Of a stretch of 64,000 nucleotides of DNA, positions 23,801-34,210 are shown piece after piece. The position numbers were made by a program, and so were the translations under genes. Numbering within the stretch: the first letter of the stretch is position 1; every line of letters starts with the position of its first letter. The notes below the pieces were generated by a model. It saw nothing but the letters and a program-made list of their open reading frames with translations. It was not told the DNA's origin and did not search any database. Location of the stretch: contig OX335644.1 of the NCBI GenBank assembly GCA_946894095.1, positions 17,341,595 to 17,405,594 on the forward strand. Direction: 5' to 3'. The stretch is from Incurvaria masculella. Its lineage: Eukaryota > Arthropoda > Insecta > Lepidoptera > Incurvariidae.

Positions 23801-26800
23801 TTAAGTACCTCACTGCGGCCAGTATAAATAAAATTTTATTTGAATATAAAATACCGAGAACAGGTAATACCAACGCATTGGTCCCAAAGTACAAACTGGG
23901 GTCCTTCAAAGTAAAGAACTGGCGCCTAGCTGTGGTCAGTCTACTTAGAACTTGCGAACGATTTAGACAATTATATATATGAATTTGTTTCTATTCACAT
24001 CACATCAATTATAAGCTACTAGCTGTGGGCTATGTCTAGTTTAGCCATAAAAATCATAAAATCATGGAAAAGTCACCCAGTTTCGAGCTGAATAAAATGA
24101 AAAAAATAAATAGCTTCAACACATTTTGGACTAGACCATTAGACCAGTTTAAATAAATTTGTTTTTATTGTGAGCTTGAAAAGAGATTTGTATGGGTCAA
24201 AATATGGAAAGTCTCGTCTTAACCACCTAAGGCGTGAGCAGAGGGCTATGAGAGAAGCCAGCGAAAATCCAACTGTTTTTGTCAGACTTCTACTTGTTTA
24301 CCTATTTATCGTTATGATTAGGACTCACGTGTCGTAACTGCTTCAGTATGTTAACTTCGTTCATGATCTTCTGGGGGTTGTTAAGGTTGTTGTTGTTGAC
24401 CTGCCCATTCGTCAGTCGACTTTTCTTGATAATTTTCATTGCATGACGCGTGCATTGGTGCTGAAATTCGATGTTGGAAAATAAACGTAAAAACCTCTTT
24501 CATACTCTTTAATGAAAATATTGTTGTCTGCGTATTTTAATATCAATCAGTATTTAATTACTAGTACAATAATAAGCAAATCTATCATACAAATATATTT
24601 TTAATAATGGTTACTTTTTATCTTCATAATGTGCATAAGGTAATAATTGAAGGTGATTAATGATTAATGAATAATTGAAGCACACAGTAATGTAAGAAAG
24701 GTACACACACATACTCTCATAAACTCACGTGCTGCGGCATGTAACTTAGATGGCCCGTAAAATGAGTTCCCCATGCAAACCAAATTTGGAAATCGTACTA
24801 AAGCCACTTGGCCAATTGACTTGACGATGTGCGAAAGCATAATTATGTGTCCTTTTTTTTCAAACTGAGTTAAATGACGGCACAAAGAAACTAGAACAGT
24901 GATTTTCAAACAATTTTTAAATTCCATTTGTTTGTGCATGGGAGAGAAATTGTGAGTTTACAATATTATATTGTCACAATGGGTAATCCCATCTCTTAAA
25001 AATTAACATTATAATTACCAACCAGTTTACATAATTTAAAATAATTGCAGTGGTTTATGCTCTGTAGCAAAACCGCCTGACCAAAACCCAGTTCAGGTCA
25101 TAAAGGAGGGGTAAATGTATACCATATGTGAACTGCAGGGTCAGTCCAAGTTGTCGCCTAAATTGGCGTTTACGGAACTTTGATGTTACATAAAAACATC
25201 AATACTATACAAGATTTACTACATATTCTGTGGTTTTACTTCCTCAATCTGTCAAAATCAAACTCGGACTACCAATTTGTATGAAAATGCTAAGTCAACC
25301 TCGCAGATGGGGAACTCCCACTGCGCGCGCTCTTCAATTATCCATACATTCTAAAATGATAGTCTATCGGTTTGGCGTTAATGGTAATTTAGGTGAGAAC
25401 ACCGACATGAGGCTCCGGATTTAGTTGTGGATTTTTACCTTGTTGTAGACAAGTTTGACGATGCCGCATGCTCCCTGACCAAGGGTTCTGGACATGTAGT
25501 ACTTCTGTGACACCTCCCGTGGTACCTGGTCCTGCTCATTTTTGAGCAAGTCCTTGAAGAGGAAAACTGGGGATTGGAAAACGATTATGTTCAGTACTGT
25601 TTCTCCCAAATAAATTGTAATTCATTCCGAAAACCTGGAACTACTAAAACTGCCAAAATGGTGCTAATGTACAAATACTAGAGTTACTACTTTAGCTAAT
25701 TTTTACGGTTCAGTATCAAAGGGTGAGGGTCAAAGGGAAAGGGTACCAACGGAACCCTATTACTAAGCCTCCGCTGTCTGTCGGTCTGTCCGTCTGTCAC
25801 AAGGCTATACCTCATGAGCGTAATAGGTGGGCAGCTGAAATTTTTACAGTGTATTTATTTTGCAGCTATTACAATAAATAGGTAAAATTAAAAAAATTAA
25901 GGGGGCCGTGATTTTTTTGTGTTAAATCTTGTAAGTTGGTACTGGACGATGCATGATGGTTTTACCAAAATTGTCACTAGAAATTTCTAGAATACAACCA
26001 AAATGGGAAAGAAACAACTCTTGGGCACTAACTGTTTATGTTGGGGTGCGTGATGGCGATCTCATCATTGTCGTCGAGGACGCGACTGCGGCCGCGGCCC
26101 ACGCGCTGCCCGTTCACGAACGTGCCATTGTATGAGCAATCGACCAGCACCGCCGGGCTCAGGGCTGCCCTGCGACACACAACAGCACAAGCGTATACTC
26201 TGTGTGCAATTATGGGGATGGAAGTAATCTGCGAGCGAATTAGAAGCTCTATCGCTGCCATCTCTCCCCGTCTGAAGGACCCGATGATGTAGTATTTCAT
26301 ATTTATTTGACAGTTTTTAAATATTTGCTTTGAATACTCTTATCTGGTTGAGATTTTTTTCTTTCCTAAAGCTGCAAGGTGGAATTTTTTAAATTTTCTA
26401 GGATATAATATAGGGCACAATTCATGCTAGACATTTTGTAAGTTAATACCAGGTGTTGCAGTAGTGTTCAAGCCTGCCCAGGTTGGCTTCATTATATTAA
26501 ATGAAATGTGGATGAAACTGCAATAAAAAATTGCGCATGTTTTCCGACAATTCAATGCAGCCATACTCCTAGATTGGGCCTAGAGGTGGGCTCCTACTCC
26601 TTAGCTGTAGCGTTAGCATTTTGGCTTGCATCAAGGCTCGTAAGCTAACCAGCAGACTCGAATGCTTGTCATTGTTCATTTCATACGATGGTACCAACTC
26701 AGACCGGATTAACCCACCCACCTAGTATTGTATTGTATTGTTTATTCATCATCCATACAGTACACTGCACTCGGATTTGTCATATTTTAACATTGGCCAG

Positions 26801-29506
26801 TTCAGCAAAACAAAACACAGCGAAGAACTGGAAAGAAATTCCGCTGTTTTTTTTCAACGTCCACTTAGTCGAAATTTACAAAAGTGTTTGTCAATTATTT
26901 TAACAAAAACATAGGTAAAACACTAAATTAACATGAATACACAAAACTTACAATCCATTCCGTATGCAACAGTTCATGACAAACATCATTTTATTTGCTA
27001 AGACTATCCCCACCAACTAATACAGGGTGTTTGGGACTCAATCACAATAAATTTAACCAAGAACTCAATTTCGGATTCTAAAAATACCTAGGTACATCAT
27101 TTTGAAAAACTTTGCAATGAGTAAACATACAAAAACCAAGTGTAAAACAGGTCTAACGCGATCATGTGACGCACAACCGCGCACCTCGCCTCCCTCGCTC
27201 CCCCGCGCCGCCGGCCGCGCCGCCGTCCGCGCCGCTCATAGTGAATAAGTACATTAGGTAGGTACAAGCGCTATTTGGTACTTACACACAGACGACCGCC
27301 TTCATAGCCTGTTTTCTATGTGGTCGCCCTGCATTGCAATGCACATTTCGCAGCGCCGTATCAGGGAGCCGCGAACTCTTCTGGAGAGAAGACCGTCAGC
27401 GGAGTCTGCTCGAAATTTGTTAAACGCGTCAACTTGCCTCACTCGCATAGCATTAGCAAACCCCGTTTTAAAAACAATGTCTTGTGCTCAATCCAAACCG
27501 ACCGGCCACGCAAGTACTGGATGTCGGGTTTTGCCGAAAATAAGTCATCACTTCCTCCTCTCGAGCAATAGCAATCTCGCGGCCCGCACCATCACCTTTC
27601 GGCACGACACTTTTGTTTTCACGCACACGTTGCACAGCTTGCACAATAACATTGCCGTTGGCTGGTGTTCGGCGATTAGGAAAACGTTCGCGGTACATAC
27701 GCAGAGCTTGATGGGCGTTTTAATGGTACTCCCCGTATAACAGTATCATATCCATGTTCTCTTGTGAGGTAAACACGTGCCGTGGCATGATTACATACAA
27801 CTGTTTTAACACAAATAAACACAAAAGTCACAAGATACAAATAACTGAACACGTACGGACGCGGCGCGGCGTGGCGAGTACACGGCACAATGCCGGCGCT
27901 TGCGCAGGCGACTGAAATTCAAAAAATCCCCTATTCCACCCTCCTCCTCCGCCGCGCCCCCCGCGCCGCCCGCGCCGCTAGCGCAGTGAGAAGAAGTGAG
28001 AATGAAACGCAGTGAGAAGAAGAAGTTACATATCCCTTTAAATGCTACCACCTACAGAAAATTAAGAGTATAATGGTTTGAGAGCAGCCCTATCAATAAA
28101 GTAAGAATAAATTCCCATATGAGATTTTGACCAATACCGAGAAAGTGATTAAGTAAGAATGAAAGGGGTCCTACAGTTTTACGTGGAAATGCAGTGAGAA
28201 CACCTTATTGTTTTAGTGCCGGAGCCCAGAAAGCACAAATGATACAATCATTATAAGAAAACGTCATGCTCGTAGTGTTTACAGTGTAGGTAGTATGTAA
28301 GGTGGCAATGTCATGTAATAGCTATAGGAACAAACATAAATTCATATTATGACTCACTGCAAAGTTTTTCGTCAGATTTACTGCATCAGCAGTATGCAAA
28401 CCATCTTTGGAACTCGGCCAATCCAACAGTTTGTGAACACTTAATTGAAGAGGGTAAACGAATACACACCTAATATATAGTTAGTGGATAGATCCTCTCA
28501 GGAAAGCGTCAAATCAGCAAAAAACGGTCAAGTATCATCAAATGAGGGTTATGGCAACACCTAAGCTGTTGCTACACAACCGATATGTAAACAGACAAAG
28601 GGCTCGTCTTCACATAGTAAGAAGATACTAACAAAAAGATGTGTAAACAATACTTCTATTACTCACGTAATATCTCTTTTGAGGACAAAATGCAACTTGC
28701 TGACATTTTTGATGATTTCATCCTTTATAATGTCCTTCTTCATGACAAAATTGCAGGTCAGTGCTCTTCCCAAATTGAACTCGTCCGTGATCAAATCTGA
28801 AGCAGAAATTTAGCAGTAATTAAGATTTGTCAAGTTCATAGACTATGGTAGAATACTATAATGGTCGTAGAACCTACCATTGTTTAGGACAGATAAATAT
28901 TCAAATTAGGTTTCATTCAAATTACAAACATGATTTGGAATTACTAAGGTTTAAGTTATCAACCATTTTGGGTAAATTTGTTTGCTAACAAAACCTTCCA
29001 TATAAAGTGACACACGTGTTTTATATGTTTACATACATAAGCAACACATCTTGCTGTCCCCGCTCGGAACGGATGTCGCCGATTCATTGACGGTCGTTCA
29101 AGTACTCCTGCCAATACAGAGGCGCAGGAGTTTTCCAATGTCCTGTAGTTTTTTACAGAATAAAATCGCAGGGAGCAGCAAAGAGCATAGGCTCAGAACA
29201 GCATGATCGCTGCAGGCAAGCCGCATAAGAGTTTAACTTAGTTTCGACGACAATCTTGCATCCTGTCTCAGAACAACTGTTCTCTTACCAAAGTTTTAAC
29301 ATAACTCGCTTACCCAGATACTCAGTGTTCGGCTGCTCTCCGGGTTCGCTTCGCCAGCAGTGCTTGTGAGCTGTGCGGTACAGACGTCCCCAGATGACTG
29401 GAATACTAGGCGCAGCGCCCTGCGACCACTCGACCTGGGAGCCCTGCGTCTGAGTTTGAGTTTGCGACCCAACCTCCGCCATGACCGCACTTTGCTGAAT
29501 ATCCAT
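20423..29506 (-). CDS. Checkpoint kinase 2 (loki/CHK2), complete ten-exon gene
   Basis: Ten minus-strand exons splice in phase at GT-AG sites to about 600 residues: 29506-29314, 28796-28667, 26169-26033, 25566-25439, 24460-24329, 23546-23343, 22976-22765, 22212-22092, 21158-21078 and 20887-20423. Domains in order are an N-terminal SQ/TQ cluster ([17 protein letters not shown]), an FHA domain (about 65-150: [26 protein letters not shown]) and a Ser/Thr kinase (about 176-440). Key kinase residues are present: glycine loop [12 protein letters not shown] (K205), HRDLK (D306), DFG (327-329), activation-loop TMCGT with Thr at 342 and 346, and APE (351-353). CHK2 kinases are nuclear DNA-damage kinases activated by ATM at SQ/TQ sites and by FHA-driven dimerisation. 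The start ATG at 29506 gives the expected N-terminus. The C-terminus is unusual, with heptads carrying SQ sites and a probable basic PKKLRL signal. All key residues are intact, so the gene looks functional. Confidence 0.95.
20645..20765. repeat. 21-bp coding repeat (SSQDK heptads)
   Basis: The unit ttatcctggctggaa plus six variable bases is repeated about five to six times inside CHK2 exon 10, preserving the reading frame. Confidence 0.85.
21078..21158 (-). CDS. CHK2 exon 9 (end of kinase domain)
   Basis: The acceptor is ttgtgacag/GTG and the donor ATGCAG/GTGCGT; 81 nt. It encodes [20 protein letters not shown], the last helices of the kinase fold, ending SEWMQ. Confidence 0.92.
21630..21686 (-). 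pseudogene. Decayed partial duplicate of CHK2 exon 8 inside intron 8
   Basis: The plus-strand words aggatctgctc, tagtcgctggagaatggcag and gtaacccg match exon 8 (aggatctgctc, tagtcgccggagaacggcag, gtagcccg). About 19 bases between the first two words are missing. The TTAA MITE sits between this relic and the true exon. Confidence 0.75.
21691..22067 (+). mobile_element. TTAA-flanked MITE, family 2 (copy 1)
   Basis: It is flanked by TTAA at both ends, with inverted termini gaacggcccgtaagc and gcttacgggccgacc. The interior matches the copy at 53172-53548. It lies in CHK2 intron 8, close to the exon 8 donor. Confidence 0.85.
22092..22212 (-). CDS. CHK2 exon 8
   Basis: The acceptor is gtgttgcag/T and the donor GCCAAG/GTACTG. 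It carries [14 protein letters not shown] and [27 protein letters not shown] (21691-22067) starts about 25 bp past the donor, and a partial decayed copy of this exon lies beyond it. Confidence 0.93.
22765..22976 (-). CDS. CHK2 exon 7 (DFG, activation loop, APE)
   Basis: The acceptor is ttgtgtag/CCG and the donor CATATG/GTGAGC, phase 2 at the end. It carries [20 protein letters not shown], the [14 protein letters not shown] segment and [12 protein letters not shown]. Confidence 0.95.
23193..23330 (-). pseudogene. Decayed duplicate of CHK2 exon 6 inside intron 6
   Basis: On the minus strand the sequence reads [12 protein letters not shown]...[10 protein letters not shown]... and then a shifted end (CRSSRTATL), parallel to [12 protein letters not shown]...[10 protein letters not shown]...THRDLK in the true exon. 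It has internal deletions, has lost the frame to the catalytic HRD motif and has no matching acceptor. It sits in the same orientation a few bases past the exon 6 donor. Confidence 0.85.
23343..23546 (-). CDS. CHK2 exon 6 (hinge to HRDLK)
   Basis: The acceptor is tgcccccag/CCT and the donor CTCAAG/GTATAC; 204 nt, phase 0-0. It carries [14 protein letters not shown] and ends exactly after HRDLK. A decayed copy lies just downstream at 23193-23330. Confidence 0.94.
24329..24460 (-). CDS. CHK2 exon 5 (catalytic lysine, helix C)
   Basis: The acceptor is aatttcag/CAC and the donor CGACAC/GTGAGT; 132 nt, phase 0-0. It carries [11 protein letters not shown] with the ATP-binding lysine, an asparagine-rich insert and the helix C segment [15 protein letters not shown]. 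Confidence 0.92.
24747..24960. mobile_element. Diverged TTAA-family-2-like MITE
   Basis: It begins tggcccgtaaaatgagttcc and ends gcatgggagagaaattgtga, which are diverged inverted ends resembling family 2. Contained in CHK2 intron 4. Confidence 0.4.
25140..25400. mobile_element. MITE related to 2883-3196
   Basis: The left end ttgtcgcctaaattggcg is mirrored at the right end (ggtaatttaggtgagaac). It lies in CHK2 intron 4, about 40 bp from the exon 4 donor. Confidence 0.6.
25439..25566 (-). CDS. CHK2 exon 4 (kinase glycine loop)
   Basis: The acceptor is caatccccag/TT and the donor AACAAG/GTAAAA. It encodes the linker [15 protein letters not shown] and the nucleotide loop [17 protein letters not shown]. 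Confidence 0.93.
25700..25950. mobile_element. Lepidopteran dispersed repeat ('ggaaccctattactaagcc' type)
   Basis: It contains acggaaccctattactaag, cgctgtctgtcggtctgtcc and ggctatacctcatgagcg, words I recall as part of a repeat common in moth and butterfly genomes. It lies in CHK2 intron 3. A fragment of the other end of this family is at 59125-59185. Confidence 0.6.
26033..26169 (-). CDS. CHK2 exon 3 (FHA, second half)
   Basis: The acceptor is tgtcgcag/GG and the donor ATAAACA/GTTAGT. It encodes [18 protein letters not shown] then [15 protein letters not shown], completing the FHA domain. Confidence 0.92.
26535..26730. mobile_element. SINE debris, two fragments in opposite orientation
   Basis: 26535-26575 matches the SINE body forward (tgttttccgacaattcaatg). 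26665-26730 matches it in reverse (gatggtaccaactcagacc, acccacctagta). In CHK2 intron 2. Confidence 0.5.
27310..27785 (-). mobile_element. Deleted Tc1/mariner-like transposon with DUF4817-type N-terminus
   Basis: The minus strand encodes a decayed transposase start ([17 protein letters not shown]..., then [20 protein letters not shown]). After a frameshift and a large deletion it encodes a C-terminal end ([21 protein letters not shown], stop). The N-terminal segment resembles the DUF4817 domain found in insect transposases; the catalytic middle is missing. The element lies in CHK2 intron 2 between two GC-rich tracts (27180-27240 and 27940-27990) that resemble each other and may be its flanks. 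A 'cagggtgtttggga' motif at about 27026 could be an outer end. Confidence 0.6.
28051..28666 (-). other. CHK2 intron 2, no gene seen
   Basis: AT-rich intronic sequence without recognisable elements. Confidence 0.5.
28667..28796 (-). CDS. CHK2 exon 2 (FHA, first half)
   Basis: The acceptor is tctgcttcag/AT and the donor ATTAC/GTGAGT. It encodes [11 protein letters not shown] and [13 protein letters not shown], including the conserved Gly-Arg and Ser-x-x-His of the FHA fold. Confidence 0.9.
28797..29313 (-). other. CHK2 intron 1
   Basis: Non-coding. 29045-29200 is slightly GC-richer and may be old repeat debris. Confidence 0.5.
29314..29506 (-). CDS. CHK2 exon 1 (start, SQ/TQ cluster)
   Basis: It begins with ATG ([12 protein letters not shown]), carries three TQ and three SQ dipeptides and ends TATCTGG/GTAAGC in phase 1. 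Confidence 0.9.
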
Positions 29507-30369
29507 AATTGTTTATAAGAGGTTTTCACATTGGCGATCCGTATTCTATAAAATCCTATCGAAAGATCGTGGAAGTTTTGATTTATAACTTTGACAACAA
29601 AATCGCGTGCAAAATCCAAACACCCAACGGAAATAATCGGAAATGATGGTAGTAGTTATGTCCATCGCCAATATCTGCATCGCCACCATCTGCTCCGCCA
29701 ATATCTCCGCCTCCGGAGGTAAACAAACTTCGTCTTGGTACTTATTTTTAAACACTGTTGTAGCTGGAACAAGTTTCTATTTGCCAGTACATTTTCACTG
29801 TGTTTACACTTTTCTTTATTCCCTTGGTATTATTTTATAACACGGTACCAATGTTTTATTTTATTACACGGTCAAATGTGTACTGTGTCAAACCACCGAG
29901 ATAAGAAATATAATACAAACAAACATTTTATGTTTCCTGTCAGTTGACTCGGTAGGTTTTTGAAAAAACCAAGAACTTGCAGACTCGATATTCTTCGCCT
30001 GTGTATACCAAATCACAAATAATTAGAATAATTATTTTCAAACCGTTTTCGAATGATATAAACTACATTTGTATGGGGAGCATTGCTTTGCCTAGGTACC
30101 TAGTTTTAGTAATTTTGGTGACAGTGTAACAAACGTTACTTTATTAAATTTCATTTTTAGGCATTATCAATATTTGTATTTCATAACTTTATTGAACTAC
30201 ACTTACGGTAGCCTTCAGAACAATGTCAGTGCCTATGCATACTCAGAATGGACATTTATAGTTATCAACATAATGGAAAAATACACGTTTCAAGGAACAG
30301 GAAATTCTTCTAGAAACAAAACAACAAACCACGAAATTTCGTACTGTCTCTTTCTACCACTCAGCAATT
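29507..30369. other. CHK2 5' flank
   Basis: It holds the presumed CHK2 5'UTR and promoter. 29640-29720 has a degenerate 'atcgccaatatctgc' short repeat. No other gene seen. Confidence 0.4.
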
Positions 30370-30770
30370 CAAGGATGCTGTCTCCCTCATGCGCGCGTTT
30401 TTGTTCGCCCGCCACGGCGCGAGGCGTAGCATGCTGTATTGTTTTTCGTTTGTGTTTGTGTGTGTGACACACACAAACAGCAGGCTATGCGCGAGGGCAT
30501 CTCGCCGCCACAGACCGCCGACCGCCGACCGCCGCGAGGAATGTCAGTCGCGTCCCGGGGTCTCGCCGTCGCCGCTTTCGGGCTGGCTCGGTGGAGCACA
30601 ACCGCTTGGAGTGGACTCCGCCAACGACTCGCCCTGTGGTGCGGTGCTTCCATCGCTGAGGAGACACCGAGCCGCTCGAGCATCGCCATTCGGGGGCAGG
30701 CGCCATTCGCCGCCCGACCACGTGCTCCAGACATCATCACCATTGGGTATCGTACCGAACCTTGATTTTT
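30370..30770. other. GC/CpG-rich island with overlapping ORFs
   Basis: This 400-bp block is much GC-richer than the intergenic DNA around it and keeps several overlapping frames open on both strands. One minus-strand frame reads IPNGDDVWSTWSGG...GESLAESTPSG. No domain, paired splice sites or start context settles which, if any, is coding. It may be a lone exon, a promoter-associated CpG island or chance. It contains a perfect 27-bp palindrome at 30453-30479. Confidence 0.35.
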
Positions 30771-30928
30771 TTGCCAGCGTTAGAGTCAGAGCGCGTAACA
30801 CTTCTCAGTGTCGTCGTTCGTATTAGGGAGCCCAATTAGGAACCGACTATATCTCTTTACCTTCTTGTATATTAGTGTTTATGCTCGTCCTAGAACATTG
30901 GTTGTTGGTTCTGTTTGTATATATTTAG

Positions 30929-31055
30929 CCCTGATTGCACGAAGACACGGTCGAGTGAACCACATGGCATTACTACCATACTGTCCATACAAAGTGACGT
31001 GTTTTATCGTACGTTGACGTTGATTTTGATTGTTTGTCATTTCGTACACTTGGCT
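30929..31055. mobile_element. Short MITE, 'tgcacgaa' family (copy 2)
   Basis: It carries agccctgattgcacgaag and tacaaagtgacgtgtttt, then a right end resembling tttcgtacacttggctctt. Related to 19914-20077. Confidence 0.55.
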
Positions 31056-31079
31056 CTTAATCATTCATAATACATGGTG

Positions 31080-31325
31080 CATTAAAGGCGAGTTAGGACA
31101 GAAACTACTTCTGGAGCATACAATAATCTTTAACACCAGCTCAGGAATACCCTCAGGGCCACTTGCGTTCCTGGAATCTAGGGCTATCAGCTCTCGCTAT
31201 ACAGTTTCCTGGCGGAACTTCGGCACGCACATGTCTGTTGTTTCCCTGCTGCAGTCATCGGTTCTCAGTGGCGTAAATCTTCTACGTGAAATCTGGATTT
31301 GTGTATTTTTCCTGGGGACTCACCA
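31080..31325 (-). mobile_element. LINE reverse transcriptase fragment
   Basis: On the minus strand, RELIALDSRNASGPEGIPEL continues as VLK. This corresponds to the 'K-A-S-G-P-D-G-I-P' entry motif of Jockey/CR1-type reverse transcriptases. It is preceded by a decayed segment (RFTPLRTDDCSRETTDMC) with one in-frame stop. No more of the element is visible. Confidence 0.65.
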
Positions 31326-31349
31326 AATGCTCGGATTAGGTACCTACAA

Positions 31350-31440
31350 CGGTGTAGGTAAAAAAACGAACACCATACCAACTGTCACGATAATAGCCCA
31401 AAACATCACATATGAACTAGGTTCCATGCCAGGACTATGA
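31350..31440 (-). mobile_element. SINE 3'-part fragment
   Basis: The words accaactgtcacgataatag and ggttccatgccaggact match the SINE body in reverse. Confidence 0.5.
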
Positions 31441-32417
31441 TTTAAGCCCTACTATTTAATTCAAGGCTACTGCCTCCGCTTCGATCATTGCGATTGTAGG
31501 TAGCAGTAGTTCACAGCGCGCGTGATTAACTTTACCGCCTACTGTAGTTGGGTAATCCCGCCGTCGATAGAGAAGTAAGGAACCACCTGAATTTTTTCTT
31601 GGAATCCGAACCACGAATCTTGTCGCCCTTATGCATGCCGCACCGGAAGAAATTCCGTGTGCCTAATCGTTTTATTTTTACGTTCATGAGAAAGTAACAC
31701 CCATAGTACAGTAACATGCCACCTGGCTCAGATGACTTTTGACAAAATAATCTCGGAAAACTCGAAAGCAAAAGTAGGTATAGCTCGAAAACTTTAAAAC
31801 GCAAAGACACGTGCGACGTTAACGGATGATATTCCTTACTGGCTGACGAGGCTCCGCACTGAGAGGAACGAGTTCCGAGCAAGGTGCCCTGTTAATTCGC
31901 CCGACTTGTATGTCCTAGTACTGGACTAGTATGTACTAGTACTAGTGCATAGACCCCCCTGGAGGTACTTTTAGTCGTAACCTAGCATACTTATCTATAA
32001 ATTGGCTGATGTCGCGAGAAAAAGCTAGCTGGATTTAAACTCGAAAATCAGCTTACCCTCGTCCTGATTCAGAAAGTAAGTAAAATTATTGTTACGTAGA
32101 ATAAAGCTGGAAGTGTTGGGAAAGAAGAATTTAAGTATCTTTTTAATACGGTACGTTGGGCTTATTCACAATAGCTACAGCCTTGATCGCTCGAATGTGG
32201 GACTGTCCCTTCCACACTTGCGGCGAAACACAATGGAGCGCGAAGATTGAATGCAGACATGTGCTTATTGTTATCCACCGTTGCCAATAACGGACGAATT
32301 GCCCAAAGATTGAGCGCAATAGATCCATTACCAAAGGATATGATGCTTACATCGTAACTGCGTAATTCATATTAATCTCGTACGAAATTTGCAGTTGCAG
32401 AAATGCAAAGAATGTGC
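31441..32417. other. No gene seen
   Basis: Mixed-composition intergenic sequence with only short, uncharacteristic frames. A small 'actagtactagt' cluster lies at about 31915-31945. Confidence 0.4.
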
Positions 32418-33121
32418 TTAAGGTGGCCCAACCCGGCGGCGGGCCAAACTCATTCGCGGGCACGGTACAAAACCGTGCTGTTGCGCTCTGGGACCTTCTC
32501 TGTTTCAAAAAAATAAGACAGGCTCCGTGATGAGGAAAACGCAACATGTCCACAAAAAAGACAATGTGCATAGCGTATGATTTGGTAAGATTTACGAAAA
32601 TTTTAATTTCAAAACGATTTATAGCTAAAAGTAAACCACGACCGAAGTAGACAAAAATCTAACAAAAGCCAAATAGATTATAAATCTTGATAAAATAAGC
32701 TATGTCTGATGACTAATCTTTTTAAGATGTTCTTACTTTATCATTGCGTAATCCACCTCCAAAGTTATTGTATAAAACGCGCGAAAAATTCGAACTTTCG
32801 GACCTTATAACTTAGAAACCAAACACAATTCATAATCTATCAAGATTCATAATCTATTTGGTTTTTGTTCGATTTTTTTCTACAGCGGTCGTGGTTTACT
32901 TTTAGCTATAAGTCGTTCTTAATTTAAAATTTTCGTAAATCTTACCAAATCATGCACTATGCACATTGTCTTTTTTGTGGACATGTTGCATCTTCCTCAT
33001 CACGGAGCCTGTCTTATTCTTTGAAACAGAGAAGGTCCCAGAGCGCAACAGCACGGTTTTGTATCGTGCCCGCCCGTGGTGCCCGCAAATGAGTTAGGCG
33101 CGCCGGGTTGGGCCACCTTAA
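32418..33121. mobile_element. Fold-back chimera of two family 1 TTAA MITEs
   Basis: It is flanked by TTAA at 32418-32421 and 33118-33121. The left part matches family 1 in reverse orientation. The right part (from about 32840) matches the other half of the same sequence in forward orientation. The arms therefore repeat each other inverted for roughly 280-340 bp. Confidence 0.8.
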
Positions 33122-33314
33122 GACATTTCTATGAAAATGCATGGGATCTTATACAAAGCTGCGGAAATTCCGACCGTACATGCAAGAGGATGCGGATGAA
33201 GGAAGACTATATATAAATTAATATTCACTTTGATGTGTTATATATGTCTAAATGTATTTAATCTTTTGTTAACATAGGTATTTTGTAACAAAGAATATTA
33301 AAAAAATAACTTTT

Positions 33315-33600
33315 TAATCAACGTTGCTGAAATCTTTTCTGTAATGCGTATAATATTTATAAATATTTTTAAATTGAGTTAAAATAGTTGCATTGTGCTT
33401 GACCAAATCAATGAGATCCTGTCAACCACAATGATTGAATGATGATATCCTCATTTGAGACAACTTAACAACAATTTAACATTCATTGATGAAATAGATG
33501 GTTTTTATTTTAACATTTGGCAATAAATCTTGTGATATCGAATTTATGTTAAACATTTACGTGAATATCTGCTGTAGTAATATAAATTAACGTAAGAGCT
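33315..33600 (-). pseudogene. Ionotropic receptor relic A (N-terminal part)
   Basis: The plus-strand text aaattgagttaaaatagttgcattg followed by gaccaaatcaatgagatcc and acaatgattgaatgat aligns with the intact IR copies at about 47570-47660 and 56370-56440. The alignment continues through the start region (tcttgtgatatcgaattt versus ttttgtgatatttaatct). It corresponds to the first ~100 residues of the receptor. Frames are broken and the rest of the gene is absent. Its old promoter follows at 33664-33710. Confidence 0.8.
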
Positions 33601-33663
33601 ATTATTATATATGTACAAGTGTACATTATGAAAAATATATAATAACAATGTTAAATACATTGA

Positions 33664-33710
33664 AAAAACTGATCGAATAGAATGCATCGACGTTCTGATT
33701 TCAATGTACT
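33664..33710 (-). promoter_or_regulatory. Relic IR core promoter (copy A)
   Basis: aactgatcgaatagaatgc followed by atcgacgttctgatttc aligns with the block at 47934-47966 upstream of the intact receptor. Confidence 0.6.
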
Positions 33711-33794
33711 TATGAAAAAAAAATTATATCTTTCATACTTATAATTAGGAAATATTTTAGATTTGAATTAGAAGATGGCTTGAAAGCTTATGCT

Positions 33795-33835
33795 CAACGA
33801 TCATGTGCAATAAAGTTTCCACGACTCTATTAGTT
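33795..33835 (-). promoter_or_regulatory. Conserved distal upstream element, IR copy A
   Basis: catgtgcaataaagtttcc followed by acgactctattag matches the blocks at 48054-48090 and 58627-58662 at a similar distance from the promoter block. Confidence 0.55.
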
Positions 33836-34154
33836 GATTGCTCTAAAATATTACCATTGTGAGAAATGTTTGAGATGGTTTGTATGTGTAGAATGAATCA
33901 ATCGATGAAAAGTCGATTTAAAGTTTTAAAGAAGGTATATGTGTGCAACTGCCATGTCTGGAAGACCAACCTGGAATACCAACGAGCGATTTTGGTCTGT
34001 CATGTTGCACTTGTCTCTCTCTTGTTCACATTTCCGGTGTTCTTTCCATTTTTCATAAGACAAACAACCTTAAAATTATATTTCGTTTTACCAATTGAAT
34101 ATGCTGCTACTCGCAAAATTTCCTCACCTGTGACTCAGCTGCGATGACGTCAGG

Positions 34155-34210
34155 CGAAAGCTTAGCGTAAATGTTTTACGCTAAGCGTTAGCGTTAGCGT
34201 AAGCTAAACG
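34155..34210. repeat. Palindrome plus GTTAGC repeats
   Basis: gcttagcgtaaa-tgtt-ttacgctaagc forms a perfect 12-bp stem and is followed by gttagcgttagcgtaagc. Confidence 0.7.

Noticed and set aside
27318..27740. 140-codon plus-strand frame
   Set aside because: Antisense to the decayed transposase, whose minus-strand reading has recognisable motifs.
30389..30826. 145-codon plus-strand frame in the GC-rich island
   Set aside because: Arg/Ser/Pro-rich as expected from GC-rich DNA in any frame; an equally long minus-strand frame overlaps it, so no strand can be chosen.
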